This document shows, piece by piece, positions 44,210 through 55,059 of a stretch of 64,000 nucleotides of DNA. The notes under the pieces were generated by a model, which was given only the letters and a program-made list of their open reading frames with translations, was not told the origin of the DNA and did not search any database. Within the stretch, counting starts at the first letter, position 1. Each line of letters starts with the position of its first letter. Made by a program: the position numbers and the translations under genes. Source of the stretch: Actinernus sp. WN-2022 (taxonomy: Eukaryota > Cnidaria > Anthozoa > Actiniaria > Actinernidae); NCBI GenBank assembly GCA_030867875.1, contig JAOWCC010000936.1, positions 10,610,095-10,674,094 of the forward strand, read 5' to 3'.

Positions 44210-44649
44210 ATAAGTCGGTTTTAGAATTAGGTTTGAGCCTAGTATTAAATAACACTACTAAATCCTTATCGTAGTACAGATCCATTACCGTAGAGACATG
44301 GAGCCAGCGGCTCCGAAACACTTTCAAACTTGGCGTTGTATTCTGCAGTTTGGCCAAAGTCTTAATATGTTCTTCATTGGGCTCTGTATGCAATTTCAGC
44401 GAGTTCTGTTGAACTTTTACCCCTCCTCCTCGATCTCCACCTAAGAGTCTAGAACATCACGCTCCAATTTTCATCCAAAAACAATGCTGACCGCAGCTAA
44501 ATCTCAAATAATAGCACAACGGTATCTATTCATAGAGCCTCATGCCATTAAATTGAAATAACCCTCATTTCTCGATCTTAAATCGAGCAATTTCAAACAA
44601 GTTGACGACGCTAGTACCCAAAGCTTGAGTCATCGAGTTAAACAAATAT

Positions 44650-44894
44650 AGATTCCTACCTTCTCCCAAGGCCTCGACGGGATTTCGTGACAGATCATTG
44701 TCTCTTTGCCTTGCCCTGCTGGGTGGCTATTGCAGACTTCACACTTGGCAACATATTCGTCAACATCTTTATTCATACCAGGCCAATACAGAACTTCTTT
44801 TGCTCTGCGCTGAACAATTTAGCCTTTGTCAGTTGCGCTAGCAGATCATCGATCACCAGAAAGAGGTAGCGGTTTCTTTTCAGTGATTTGTTTA
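44650..44894 (-). pseudogene. Gypsy-2 RT fragment fused to integrase zinc-binding domain
   Basis: The frame reads LNKSLKRNRYLFLVIDDLLA and QLTKAKLFS, then abruptly RRAKEVLYWPGMNKDVDEYV, AKCEVCNSH and PSRPWEKVGIY. The first part is gypsy RT just before block A. The second is the integrase H2C2 zinc region with its C-x2-C. About 1 kb of pol is missing between them, so a deletion joined RT to integrase directly. Confidence 0.85.
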
Positions 44895-44895
44895 G

Positions 44896-45602
44896 AGGGG
44901 CCGTCTCACCCACAGTGCTTAGCGTGCTCACATAGCATAGCGGCCATTTTTGATGCCATCGAAATCCAGAGTTTTATTACAATGGTTTTAAACTTCTCTA
45001 CATCCCTGCCACCCTTCAAGCTATCGTCAAAAAAATCATACTAGGTTGAACCTTTTGTATTGCTCTTCCTATTGAGCCTCTTGTGTAAGTGTTTTAAATT
45101 ATTTGGTCATGTAAATTTTAGTTTTATTTCAGGTGGCCGAAGTTATCTGATGGATGCCAGTCTTGTTCGTCCTCAACGAAAGGAAACAATTGTCCGTTTG
45201 TGCTTACGATTTCCTCCTACAACATGGAAAAGCTATTCTCACCATTTATCATTAAATGTAAGAGCCGATTTGGGTTTTTGAACACGGTGGCTGGCTTACG
45301 TGACCACAATTTGCAACAAAACTCCACTTGGTCGACACGAAAAGAACTGAGCAGTTTCCTAAAATCATTTTCAGGTCTCTCTCTGGTTTCACAGGGCTTT
45401 TTGACAGTCATTTCGCAGGGAGATTTACGAATTCACCGGGTCTATCATTTGAAGTTTATACTCGCACGAAATTTGACAAACAAATCCGCCGAGACTGCAT
45501 GATAATAATTTCCCATTCAAGCGCGGCTGTAATTCGTTCAATGTTCTCTGTTGAACTGATTATCTGGGACGCACAGCAACCAGATTGCCTGTTAGAGATA
45601 TT

Positions 45603-45635
<33 letters not shown>

Positions 45636-46392
45636 GCAGGGAAAAATAAAACCAAGGGGAGAAACCTCTCGCTTTCATAATTATTAGTATTCCTCTGTTT
45701 ATGGCAGGGTTCCGCGGAAGCGACGGCTGAGCGGTAAATATTATAGTCAACTAAATATAGGCAACTAAACTTCGCGTGGTCGACCCGAAAAGAATTGAGC
45801 AATTTCCTAAAATCAGTTTTGAGGACTTCGGCGTTTAACTTGCGGAAACAGGTCTCTCTGTGGTTTCAAAGGGCTTTCACACAGTGATTTCGCCGAGATT
45901 TTCGGATTCACCGGATCGATCAAAGTTTATACTCGTACTCGCACGAAATTTGACAACAGAGCCGCCGAGATAATAATTTCCCATTGAAACGAGCTGTAAT
46001 TCGTTTTGAACTGCTTCTCTGCTACTGCCAGAGACGAGATTGCCTGATCTCCCTCTCTCTCTGTCTGCAAGTAAAAATAGAACCGAGGAGAGAAACCTCT
46101 CGCTTTCATAAGTATTAGTATTACCCGGAGAGAGTGTTATTTGTTTATAGCAGCGACGGGTGAGCGGTAAATATTATAGTACAGCCAAGTACTGTTGTGT
46201 TGACTTCACATTCAACTTGTCAGTAAGGTACTATTAGTTTCATCAGGGTCATCCATGTTCAAATCAAAATTATCATGTCACCAACATAAAGAATACGCTC
46301 AGTTCTTGAGGTTCCCGCCATGAACAAGGGATCGAAGTCTCGGATATAAACAATAACAAAGTACGCGATGCACTGTGGGTGAGACGGCCCCT
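44896..46392. mobile_element. 1.5-kb DNA element with perfect 23-bp TIRs, inside gypsy-2 RT
   Basis: The ends aggggccgtctcacccacag.. (44896-44918) and ..ctgtgggtgagacggcccct (46370-46392) are perfect inverted repeats of 23 bp. On the - strand the RT frame has I-D-P at 46407-46415 and resumes LNKSLK at 44871-44892. That is the normal order of the RT motif, so the element interrupted it. The interior holds an imperfect tandem duplication of about 440 bp (45333-45735 and 45777-46170) and a (TC)n run at 45602-45637. No transposase was recognised. Confidence 0.88.
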
Positions 46393-47130
46393 TTAAGGGA
46401 TTGCATGGGGTCGATATACACAGGCGTGTTTTTCCTTTATTTTATTTACTACAACCATCGTCGAAATCCAGTCAGTGGGAACCACTACTGGTTCCAAGAC
46501 TCCTTTCTCGACTAGCCGATCTAGCACAGTTTTCAGGGGTTCTTTTACGGCAAAAGGGACTTTTTTCACCGGAAGCGCAACAGGGGGTACCGATTTGTAA
46601 ATTTCAAGATGGAGCTTTCCGGCTAATTTCTCTTCCCCCGTGAACACATATTTGAACTCACTGACTATATCGGACTGCAAAGACGTCGCGTCGGTCATAG
46701 ACATGATATTGTCAGAGTTAACAGTCATGAGATGAAACTGTTGAATAGCCTGCACACCTAGTATTGCTATGTGCCCCTTAGCAACAACGACAAATTCCAT
46801 CAAGAAGACATGATCGTTCTTAGGATTCCGAGGCTTCACGTTCCGAGTTCCTACTGAGGGCTTTAGCTCGGACTTGTTAAACATTACGAGGGTGGTATTG
46901 GTTTTATGCACTCGGGTGAGCTGAGGATCATTGATCATTTTCTGGTATAGATCTACTGGGAGAATGTTGATTGTTGCGCCGCAATCGAGTTGGAATTTTA
47001 CTGTCTCATCTTTCAAACGCATGTTTGCGGATATCTTTTTGCGACAATTCTTAGCACTCATTGAGCCCACAGAATCCACACTGAATAGATAATCATCACT
47101 ATCCTGATCTGAATCTGGAACGCTCTATCC
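46393..47130 (-). pseudogene. Gypsy-2 retropepsin and RT N-terminus
   Basis: A 229-codon frame. Upstream of the first Met it reads SDQDSDDYLFSVDSVGS. Then come VKFQLDCGATINILPVDLY (the protease site, D-C-G instead of D-T/S-G), GHIAILGVQAIQQFHLM, the linker EEKLAGKLHLEI, and the RT start VALPVKKVPFAVKEPLKTVL, RLVEKGVLEPV and WISTMVVVNK. The frame ends at the inserted element. The Cys in the protease triad would reduce or abolish activity. Confidence 0.88.
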
Positions 47131-47164
47131 ACTGTTTGTTTGTTGGCACTCTGACTTTTACCAA

Positions 47165-48013
47165 GAGACCATCACCTAAGAGAACTGATCTCGTACCCTA
47201 TGATAGTCTGCGCTAATCTATATTTGGCTCAGTGGACGTCACGATGCTATTTTAAGATTCGGTTCAATCTCCTCACGGATTTTCATCGCTCCATCTCATG
47301 AATTCAACCTTGATTTCAACAAAGAAAGAGGGGCAATGGATGCGAAACTTCAAAACTGGCTCTGAATTATGCGTTGCTCCCTAAACTTACTACCCGGACG
47401 GGTATGGGACGGATCTGACCTGACTTGACGACTCAAGAAAATGAACTTTTAATTTAATATAAGCTAAGGAGTGTAATTTGAAAACCCGTTAAAAATATTG
47501 CCGTTTGGATTTCACTGGGAAACTGTAGGCTGTATTAAGCCAGACCCGTAAGAAATTCCGGCGGATGCGACCTGGAAGCCGTGAAAAGAAACTGGAGTGA
47601 CCTGAATTTCGTGAATTTTGTGAAACTATCAAAGGAAATGAAGCCGTATTCCGTTCAGTTTGCAGCCGGAGCGAGCATGGAAAGTCTTCCAAAAATTAGA
47701 ATAAATTAACAATCCCGTATCGTTGTTATTGAAACATCGCTTACCTTATAAATACTCGTTCCCTGTAGTTCATAGTCATGTATAGCTAGATAATATACCT
47801 AGGGAACTGACTGGATTATTTGCTCTATTTTAAGATAATAATTTTAGAAACGTTCAGTTTATAGCAAGCAAGCACGCATCGACTTTTGCCCAAAATTTTG
47901 CGAAATTATAAATCTAGTTAATCTGAAACACTGACTGACTGAGTTTGCAATTATCATAAACAGACGCTTACAAAGGCTTTTATGGGCGATCGGTTCTCTT
48001 AGGTGATGGTCTC
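47165..48013. mobile_element. 0.85-kb TIR element between gypsy-2 gag and protease
   Basis: The ends gagaccatcacctaagagaa (47165 onward) and ttctcttaggtgatggtctc (to 48013) are inverted repeats of about 26 bp. It separates the Gag zinc-knuckle remnant from the protease. No coding frame was recognised inside, and target duplications are not clear. Confidence 0.8.
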
Positions 48014-48019
48014 ATGCGT

Positions 48020-48832
48020 TTACACACTGGTGAACCAGAAATAATGGTTATTTTTTCCACAGTCATTGCATTGTTGCTCCCATGCTGGTCTTAGTTCCTT
48101 TTTTCTGGGATGGGTTTTGTGACAACATTTGTATTTAATTGATGCGGTAACTTGGCTTTGGACATTTCTAGGATGTGGGCTGCCTGTGGTTATCGCGCTG
48201 ATCTCTTCGTTAACTTATGGGTCATTTCCTTCAATTGCTTTGCTGTCGTTTCGTTCGCGCGACAAATATCAATGCATTTATTTAGTGTGAGTTTGTTCTC
48301 AGTGAGCAGTTTTTTTTCGAGTAATGTTATCTTTAATTCCCACAACAATTATATCGCGGATCATGCTATCCTTGAGCTTTCTAAAGTTGCATGTTTTGGC
48401 AAGTGATCGTAGGGCTGTGAGATCAGATTCAAATGACTCACCGTATTCGTGCTCCTTCCTATAAGACATATACCTCTCGTACGTTTCGTTCGTCTCTCCC
48501 ACGCAGTAGACCTATAGCAACTCCATCACCCTTTCAATGTCTGTCTTCTTCTCCCAGCTCTGGAAGGGCAGACCGTCGTAGATTTCCAACACATCGGGGC
48601 CGATGCAAGTCAACAAGGTTGCTGTTCGGAGCCCTTTGTCTTGGACTCGAAGCCTCGAGACGATTTCGTAGTTGTTCCATAAACGCTTGAACTTTTTCCA
48701 ATTGCCAAGTTTCCCTTTAGCTCTAACCTCGACGGCAACGGAATAAAGGTATGTGTAAACTGAGCAGGAATTGCGTGAGCTTGTGCTGGCTGAGACACGC
48801 TTGGAAACACTGGTACTGGATTTCTGAAACAA
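48020..48832 (-). pseudogene. Gypsy-2 Gag with degenerate zinc knuckles
   Basis: Several frames in order read LPSRLELKGNL, NWKKFKRLWNNYEIVSRL, ATLLTCIGPDVLEIYDGL, YERYMSYRKEHEYGESF, DLTALRSLAKTCNF, DSMIRDIIVVGI, LTLNKCIDICRANE and finally HPRKKELRP with CNDCGKNNHY. This is the retrotransposon Gag capsid-like fold region followed by a CCHC-type knuckle that has lost residues. At least three frame breaks are present. Confidence 0.8.
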
Positions 48833-48917
48833 AACTCACAAAACAACATACTTTCGCTCCTAATTTCACCCGAAACTCACAATGGAGAAGTAGATATGTT
48901 CCTTAGGCGTGTGTCTT

Positions 48918-48932
48918 CCACTTCTGACACCA
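48918..48932 (-). other. Primer-binding site of gypsy-2
   Basis: On the - strand this reads TGGTGTCAGAAGTGG directly after a CA dinucleotide. It resembles the complement of the 3' end of a tRNA-Leu type primer (one difference in the part I can compare). It fixes the inner border of the 5' LTR. Confidence 0.65.
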
Positions 48933-49580
48933 TGTATCATTGTCTAAAGGGAGACAAGGGAGGACAAACTATGGTACTTCTACAAGGTCCTGTTTATTCA
49001 ATGGCTCCTCGTCAGTTATGCATGAACTGAACTCGCACATGGTTAAGTAATGGTCCGCGCAAGAGATAGGCATATGTTATGCACGGAATGTAAAAAGGTG
49101 CTAATTGTGGTATTGTTTCAATCTTCCACTTCATTGGCTTAGACATTAAAATTGTTTTGCACTCTTCTGATTGGACAAAACGTTTTCACACAAAAGAACT
49201 CTACCATTAAAATGCATTTTTAGTGGATATAATTTCAGAAATTTATGATTTAAGGGTTGATGAGTTGTCAGTATGAAAAACAGAAAATACTAAAGTGGGG
49301 AAAACAAATTGGATCTGAACAATAGGATTGTTTCTACCTCTTGCGCGGACTGTTACTTAACGTCATACGATGTTCCTGACGTCACATGACCGGAAGTAAC
49401 CTATTAGAACTCAGATACAACGTTATTTACAGTATATGCCAAAATAGCTTACTGACTATCCGCGAGTTGCCCTTAGTTGTCCTTGTGCATGCGCGCTAGC
49501 GCAGAAACCATTTATTAGGGTATGTGAAATCGTGTCACTGGTGTTGGGTAACCTGTCACGTTGGGTAACCTGTCACGAAT
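48933..49580 (-). mobile_element. Presumed 5' LTR of gypsy-2, interrupted by a MITE
   Basis: The inner border follows from the PBS (sequence TGTATCATTG in + orientation, i.e. ..CA on the - strand). The outer border is uncertain and probably lies near 49580, where a 19-bp direct duplication (gttgggtaacctgtcac, 49545-49580) occurs. No matching 3' LTR was found left of 44650. Confidence 0.4.
49042..49361. mobile_element. MITE with 28-bp TIRs inside the LTR
   Basis: The left gttaagtaatggtccgcgca and the right tgcgcggactgttacttaac are inverted. A related left half, tatggtccgcgcaagaggta followed by aaaaggtgctaattg, occurs at 55665-55740. This is a small non-autonomous DNA element without ORF. Confidence 0.88.
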
Positions 49581-49589
49581 TCATCATGA

Positions 49590-50700
49590 TCGAAAGCCTG
49601 TTAATAAATCTTTCTCGGGACGATGTTTTTTTTCCCTGATAGTTCTTATAAGAAATTTGGCTGTGGTACATTGTAGGTTATCAGATTAGGGTTTACTGAT
49701 AAGAGAGAAAATGGTCGCTTCCATTCAAGAGTTATGAATGCGAGTTATGAATGCGAAAATATGCAAAATAGGTCACGTGATGTTAGTGCCCTTAATATTT
49801 CGTTATCTTTACCTGATAGTCATGCTTTCTAAGCGTGGTCTAAAACACTGGTGGAAGTGCAATATTTCAGCAGGGTTACTTTCTATTCATATGTTATCGT
49901 CGCAACCGCATTTCACTTTAATGATTTTCTATAATTATGACGTCATCGATAACATGATTACACCAATCATCCATTTAAGAAATTTAAGGCAGTTGATATT
50001 AGTATTATGGCGTGATTAGATTTTGTTTAAACTGTTATTCCTGTTAGAAACATTTATTTACGGTAAATATATTTTTTGTTAAATGAGCGAGGCCTAGATT
50101 GAGTACCGTATTCGCAGTGATTAAGCAGGGAGTACGGGTAACTGTCTACGAAGTATATCTGGACTGTCGGGAATGAAGACCCCTTTAAACCAAATGGATA
50201 ATTAACTGTCGCAAATCATTATACAGCGATTTTATAATTATTTGATCTGACGACATCAGCCATGAAAGTGTGTAATGTTTTATAAAATACAATGAAATGC
50301 TTTTAGTACTTCTGACTGTATTTGGTAACTTCAACCGCAGATCATTATCTGATCCAAGAGGTTTCTTTAATCATGCTAAAGTTTACACTAATGACTTCTC
50401 TTCGAGGTTTTCCATTCAGATTGCAAAATAATTGTAAAAACCTGATCAGAACATTTCATGTTTGACGCGTGGAGAAACTGAAACCAGCATGACCCGAAGT
50501 TGAAAACATTATTTAACACATTAATGTACTCTTGCTAAAAATACAATTAACATTGTTTCCACGAGGTAACCATTGGGAAGCTATGTTTCACTTTTCTAAT
50601 CTTGTTCTTAGAAGATTTACTGCTGATGTATTCTTCATGTTGCTGTACATGTTATGCATGATGTTATGCGTGATTTTAAATATGATACTGTTTTCCTTAT
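49590..50700. other. Intron before the Ig exon; no gene seen
   Basis: AT-rich sequence. The ORF overlapping 50532-50703 runs into the Ig exon frame but lies before the acceptor and encodes only hydrophobic low-complexity sequence. It is most likely intron. Confidence 0.5.
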
Positions 50701-50703
50701 TAG

Positions 50704-50996
50704 GGCCACCGCAGATTTTGAAACAAATGTCACCGAATAAAATGACAGCTACTCTAGATAGCTATGCCTATCTTGGTTGCTATGCAACTGGTGCGAAACC
50801 ATTCACCTACACGTGGAAAAAGAATGGGATCCATTACCAAGTAAAAGTGTGCAGCTGTTGGAAAACGCTATTGTTGTTCACCCCAAAGGAAAACAAGACT
50901 ATGGAACATATGTTTGCAATGTTAGCAACAGGGCTGGATCCGTGGAGTATCGCATCGAACTGGAATCTGCTGAGTGTGGAGAGCAAGGTGGACAAG
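50704..50996 (+). CDS. Receptor gene exon: Ig domain, phase 1-1, with a 1-nt frameshift
   Basis: After a CTTATTAG acceptor the frame reads P-P-Q-I-L-K-Q-M, then the Ig B-strand Cys (YLGCYATG) and the core Trp (YTWKKNG). The frame then breaks at 50826-50828. One base earlier in register it continues DPLPSKSVQL, then the canonical D-Y-G-T-Y-V-C and VSNRAGSVEY, ending at a GTATTA donor. This is a complete single-exon I-set-like Ig domain apart from a missing base in a run of G. The length is 293 nt and would be 294 with the base restored, so entry and exit are both phase 1, typical of a shuffled or skippable module. If the deletion is real, inclusion shifts the next exon out of frame. It could equally be an assembly error or a dying exon. 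Confidence 0.75.
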
Positions 50997-51810
50997 GTAT
51001 TATAATGTCAGATCTGATATGATCTAATTTGATTCAAAACGTTACACCAATATAAGTGTATGTTAACCAGGTACGATGTCAATACTACTACTACTACTAA
51101 TAATAATATTTTGACAAGAAAGGTCCACTCACAATATTTGATTTTCAGGAATGGCCTGTATTTAAAATAAAGTATATATTGTATTATAATATACTCAGCA
51201 CAATATCTGGATCGTACGTGATTGAACAATAACGAGTGGATAAAAAGGTTGTAGAGAGCACAGTCGCATGTTCTCAGCAAATGTTTGTTCAGTATATTAT
51301 AAACAAAAATCGCATGAACCGCTTGTGCTATACGTAATTTATGGAAACTGAGTGATACTTTGAAAGTTTTCAAATCGCACTACAGGCTCGTGAAAGGTTC
51401 GTTCAATTATCAGAACTTTAAAAAGATCACTCAGTTCCATAAATCACGCAAAGCTCTCACGTTCATGCGATTTCCTCTAGATAGACAAAGTACTATTTTC
51501 AATATGAGTGGCGATGTTGTATTGGATATACAATGGCGAGCCGCTTCGTAAAGTACCTATGATATGCACCACATAACATTTTAAGCTTTGAATTCTCTCA
51601 CCTTGCTATCGATGTGGGATGAATTAGTTTCTCACAAAAACATGTCCCACATCGAAGAGACAGTGTGCATGCAATAAGAGAGCAGAGCGTACCGTAAAAA
51701 AAAAACAGGTTTCATATGGAAGAGACGGTGTGTACGCAATTAGAGAGCAGATGTACTTTTATGTCCCGGGAAAGGGGAAGTCATTGATCGTACGTATACA
51801 CCATTTAAGA

Positions 51811-52354
51811 TCCTGTAGACGATGCGTCAAGAGGATTATCAGGTGATGCTCTTCCCAACCGTGTACGGTGGGAGAAAGGGCCATAATTCCCGCTTTGGAA
51901 TGAAGGAGACATGTGGCCGGGACGACCCGTAGCAATGGGAGTGGTCCGTGAAGACGAGCCGGAAGTGAAAAGAGAGGTGTCTTCCCGTGCAGTCATTCTC
52001 GATGGCCGCGTTGGATAATGTCTTTAATATAATTTCTTCATGGTATCGTCTTTAGAAAATCGTTGCTTGGATTTTAAAGAATCGCGGAAGGTTATATAAA
52101 GCATACAGAAAGCGCAAGGCAGACGAGAAGCTCCAGGATTTGAAGAACGAACAAACTGAACGAATCTAGACTGAAGAAATGAAAGCCAGCGAAGTAGAAA
52201 TCCTAAGACACGTGCAACGCCAATCGTTTCCAGGCGTGGTTAGCATCCTTAAAGAGGGAAAGAGATCTGATTGGGCAGAAAAAAATGTCACACCAAAAAG
52301 AAGACAAGTCAAGTAAAGAAATATAGCCCCCTCTTCAAGCTTGAACCATCCTAC
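51811..52354 (+). pseudogene. BEL/Pao pol fragment, RNase H-integrase linker
   Basis: The frame reads DPVDDASRGLSG, then RWEKGP, a stop, FPLWNEGDMWPGRPVAMGVV and REDEPEVKREVSSRAVI. After a break it reads SLLGF.RI, TEEMKASEVEILRHVQRQSF, and KKYSPLFKLEPSY with frame changes. This is the characteristic BEL/Pao pol segment ahead of the integrase (P.DDASRG, G..FLW, KSSPL.KLDP). The frame stops at the LINE-3 insertion. Flanking gag and RT are not found upstream. Confidence 0.8.
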
Positions 52355-53285
52355 GTAAACACAATATGTCCTACCATCTGTTCACTGACGATATCCAGAT
52401 CTACTCTACCTTTACTGCTAATAACAATGAAGACCGTGCTTCCACTAAAGCCAATATCGAAATGTGCTTTGTTGAAATTGAACAGTGGACTACTCTCAAT
52501 CAACTTAAACTGAATAACAACAAAACGGAACTCTTAATTCTCCACTCCCGCCATCTACCCTATACTCCGCTGTCACCCATATCCGCCCATCAAGTCATGC
52601 TAGAAACATAGACATTACTTTTGATGAGACCATGACCATGACTCGACATCTCAACTGTATTTGCAAGTTTCCGCCTTCTATCAGTTAAGAAACATTGCCA
52701 AGATAAGGAAGTACTTATTAATGCACACGACTGAAATACTCATTCACGCTTTCGTTACATCAAAACTAGACAACTGTAACTCTTTATTACATGGTACACT
52801 AACACAACTTACCCAGAAACTTCAACATGTTGAGAACGCCGCAGCCCGTATATTAACTTGTAAACGGACATATGATCACATTTCACCTGTTCTTAGTGAG
52901 CTACACTGGCTACTAATAGATAAGCAAATAATATTTAAACTCCTACTACTTACCTATAAAACTCAAAAAAACTTAGCTCTTATCTATCTACTAGACCTAG
53001 TGCGCATTCATAGACCTATCCGGACACTGCGTTATTCTGCTGACTCCTTATGCCTTACTTTTCCTATAGCTAAACTCAAGCAATATGGCCAGCGTTCATT
53101 CTCAATATCGGCGACTAAGCTATGGAACGACTTGCCTTAAGCAGCTATGAAGCCTCTACTGTAGTTGTATTTAAGTCTAAACTAAATAGCTACCGCTTTT
53201 TGACCAGTTTAACAGGCCACACTTTGTACTTCCGTCTCAGCCTTTTATATCTTTACCGTTTTGTGCAATTAATCAAATTATTGTA
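52355..53285 (+). mobile_element. LINE-3: 5'-truncated CR1/L2-like LINE inserted in BEL/Pao
   Basis: It begins directly in RT block C with YHLFTDDIQIYSTF (catalytic YADD changed to FTDD). It continues QLKLNNNKTELLILHSR, a frame break near 52620, then FYQLRNIAKIRKYL, AFVTSKLDNCNSLLHG, ENAAARILTCKRTYDHISPV, LHWLLIDKQIIFK and QRSFSISATKLWNDLP. Severe 5' truncation is usual for LINE insertions. It interrupts the BEL/Pao frame. Confidence 0.85.
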
Positions 53286-54285
53286 AGCACATGGAACAGG
53301 TACCGAATAATCCACCGATCGAATTGGAATTTAGCGTGTTGGTTTTTGCGGATGGAGGAAAACCGGACAACCTGGAAAAAAGCCCTCGGAGCAAGGGCGA
53401 GATGTCTTAGGAATTGCTTCATTTGTCGTCGACGACAAGCTTCCGCTGGAGAACAGAAAATGGCAGACTTGCCAAAGGATCGATTCGTGTTGTTCACATC
53501 GAAATGGCTCACAGCCTCGATACCAACTCGTTCTTGTTAGTACTGCGAATATTTATTGCAAGAAGAGGACAAGTAAAAGAAATCTGGTCAGACAGTGGCA
53601 CCAATTTCACCAGTGACGAGAAAGAACTCGGTGAAAACATCTCCAAGTGTAACTAAGAGAACATACATAATCATACATGTATATTGCAGAGGAACATAAA
53701 GTGGACTTGCAACCCTCCTTCTGGCTCTCACCATCTGGGAGCGCTGCATCAGAACGATTCGCAAGATTGTAAACGCCTTGTTCAAAGAACAAACCATGAA
53801 TTACGACAGCCTTGCCACTATTATGTGTGAAGTCGAAGACATCATCAAGTGTCGCCCTATCACACAAGTCTCGGATGATCCCAATGATCTGGAAGCCCTC
53901 ATCAGAAATCACCTGTATTACTGCTTCGATTTGAAACGTCGTCACCGCCAGGATTGTTCGTCAAAGAAGATTGTGACTATTACAGTATCTCGCAGGTATT
54001 TTCTGGAGGAGATAGCCCCACGAGTATCTACCGTTGATCAAGGAAAGACAGCTCAGAAGTGGACTCGACCCCTAAGAAACCTCGCCATGGGACATATTGA
54101 TTTCGTCGTCGATGACAACTCCCCGCGGAACTCGTGGCCACTCTGGAGAATTCTTGACATTCTACGTGACATGAGAGTATTGATACTCCATGCGATGGTG
54201 AAAACTAAATCAGACAGTTCTTAAGCGACCAGTTGACAAGCTGTGCGTGCTTGCTGAATCTAACGAATGGATACGCTGATACTCT
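53286..54285 (+). pseudogene. BEL/Pao integrase
   Basis: Frames in order read CFICRRRQASAGEQKMADLP, RVVHIEMAHSLDTNSF, RRGQVKEIWSDSGTNFTSDE, IWERCIRTIRKIVNAL, YDSLATIMCEVEDIIKCRPI, VSDDPNDLEAL, QKWTRPLRNLAMGHIDFVVD and DNSPRNSWPLWRI, ending KRPVDKLCVLAES. It shows the zinc-binding region, the DDE core (SDSGTNF for the second Asp block) and the C-terminal chromodomain-less tail typical of BEL/Pao. The first catalytic Asp region between KMADLP and VVHIE is deleted. Confidence 0.88.
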
Positions 54286-54289
54286 ACAA

Positions 54290-54835
54290 CTGCATAACAT
54301 TGCACGGTACAGGCGCTGTGTCACGGTACTTCTCATCTTACACTGTCCATCCAATGAAGATCAATCATAATATATTACCGGAAACGCCACCCTGTATCGG
54401 GTGACAGCCATGTTTGTTTTGCTCAGTTTGTAGGGAGATTTACAAGGATTGTTCTCTTCCTACATCCAAGATAAACAGCAGTAAAGAATGGTATCTATAT
54501 TGCAGTACTTACTTCTTATTTTTTGCCATGTTTCCAGTCGTAAACAGTCCAAAGTGCCCGCGTCCTTAGATATTATGCACTTTTGATATGAAATAATTCT
54601 CCATTTTTTTTTATTTCGACATGTGCAAAAACACAGTTCTCTGCTGTAAAAAAATAAAACATTATATGGAAGGTGTCCTGTCTTATAGTTTGGAAACGTA
54701 ACACATGCATTTGACGCTTGAAAGTTTAGTACTCGCGGAAGTACGTGTCGACTAGTTTGCACTATCGGCTGTTATGGACTGGAAACTTACTTTCACAGCT
54801 TCATATGTATGTTGATTGGTCAGAAGGAAGGTCAT
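54290..54835. other. Intron; no gene seen
   Basis: AT-rich sequence after the BEL/Pao remnant. The block at 54765-54825 (cggctgttatggactg, cagcttcatatgtatg) recurs at 56890-56945 and partly at 57100-57150. Confidence 0.5.
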
Positions 54836-54839
54836 CACA

Positions 54840-55050
54840 TACTTGGGCATGTGCTACCTTGAAGTTCTCGAGCATCTTGCTAACTATCGGGAGGATTGTA
54901 ATCGGCCCGGTATTGTTGCGATTACCGGATTTGAAGAGACCTGTTGCTTTAGCAAATTTTCAGATTGAAGGGAATATAGAAGACTGAAGCGCGCGATTCA
55001 TTGTCTTTGTCAAAGCCGCTGTTATGACGCGTGCAGTCTTTTAGCAGTCT
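54840..55050 (-). pseudogene. LINE-4: short RT fragment
   Basis: On the - strand the frame reads ALTKTMNRALQSSIFPSI, a stop, KFAKATGLFKSGNRNNTGPI and TILPIVSKMLEN. This matches LINE RT block 1-2 (P..WK.A.V.PLFKSG....YRPISVLPI.SK.LE). Only about 200 bp remain. Confidence 0.75.
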
Positions 55051-55059
55051 GGCTCTAAT

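Larger units (their letters stand above)
44650..48932 (-). mobile_element. Ty3/gypsy-2, decayed and internally deleted, with nested insertions
   Basis: Read on the - strand: PBS (48918-48932), gag (48832-48020), an inserted TIR element (48013-47165), protease and RT start (47130-46393), a second inserted TIR element (46392-44896), and then the RT LNK segment fused to an integrase fragment (44894-44650). The RT catalytic core and RNase H are missing. An LTR-like region begins at 48933. Confidence 0.85.

Noticed and set aside
45590..45640. Open frames through the TC-rich run
   Set aside because: Low-complexity (TC)n inside a DNA element; no protein signature.
50532..50703. Upstream extension of the Ig exon as coding
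   Set aside because: It precedes a good acceptor (CTTATTAG), is hydrophobic low-complexity sequence, and would break the phase rule seen at all other junctions.
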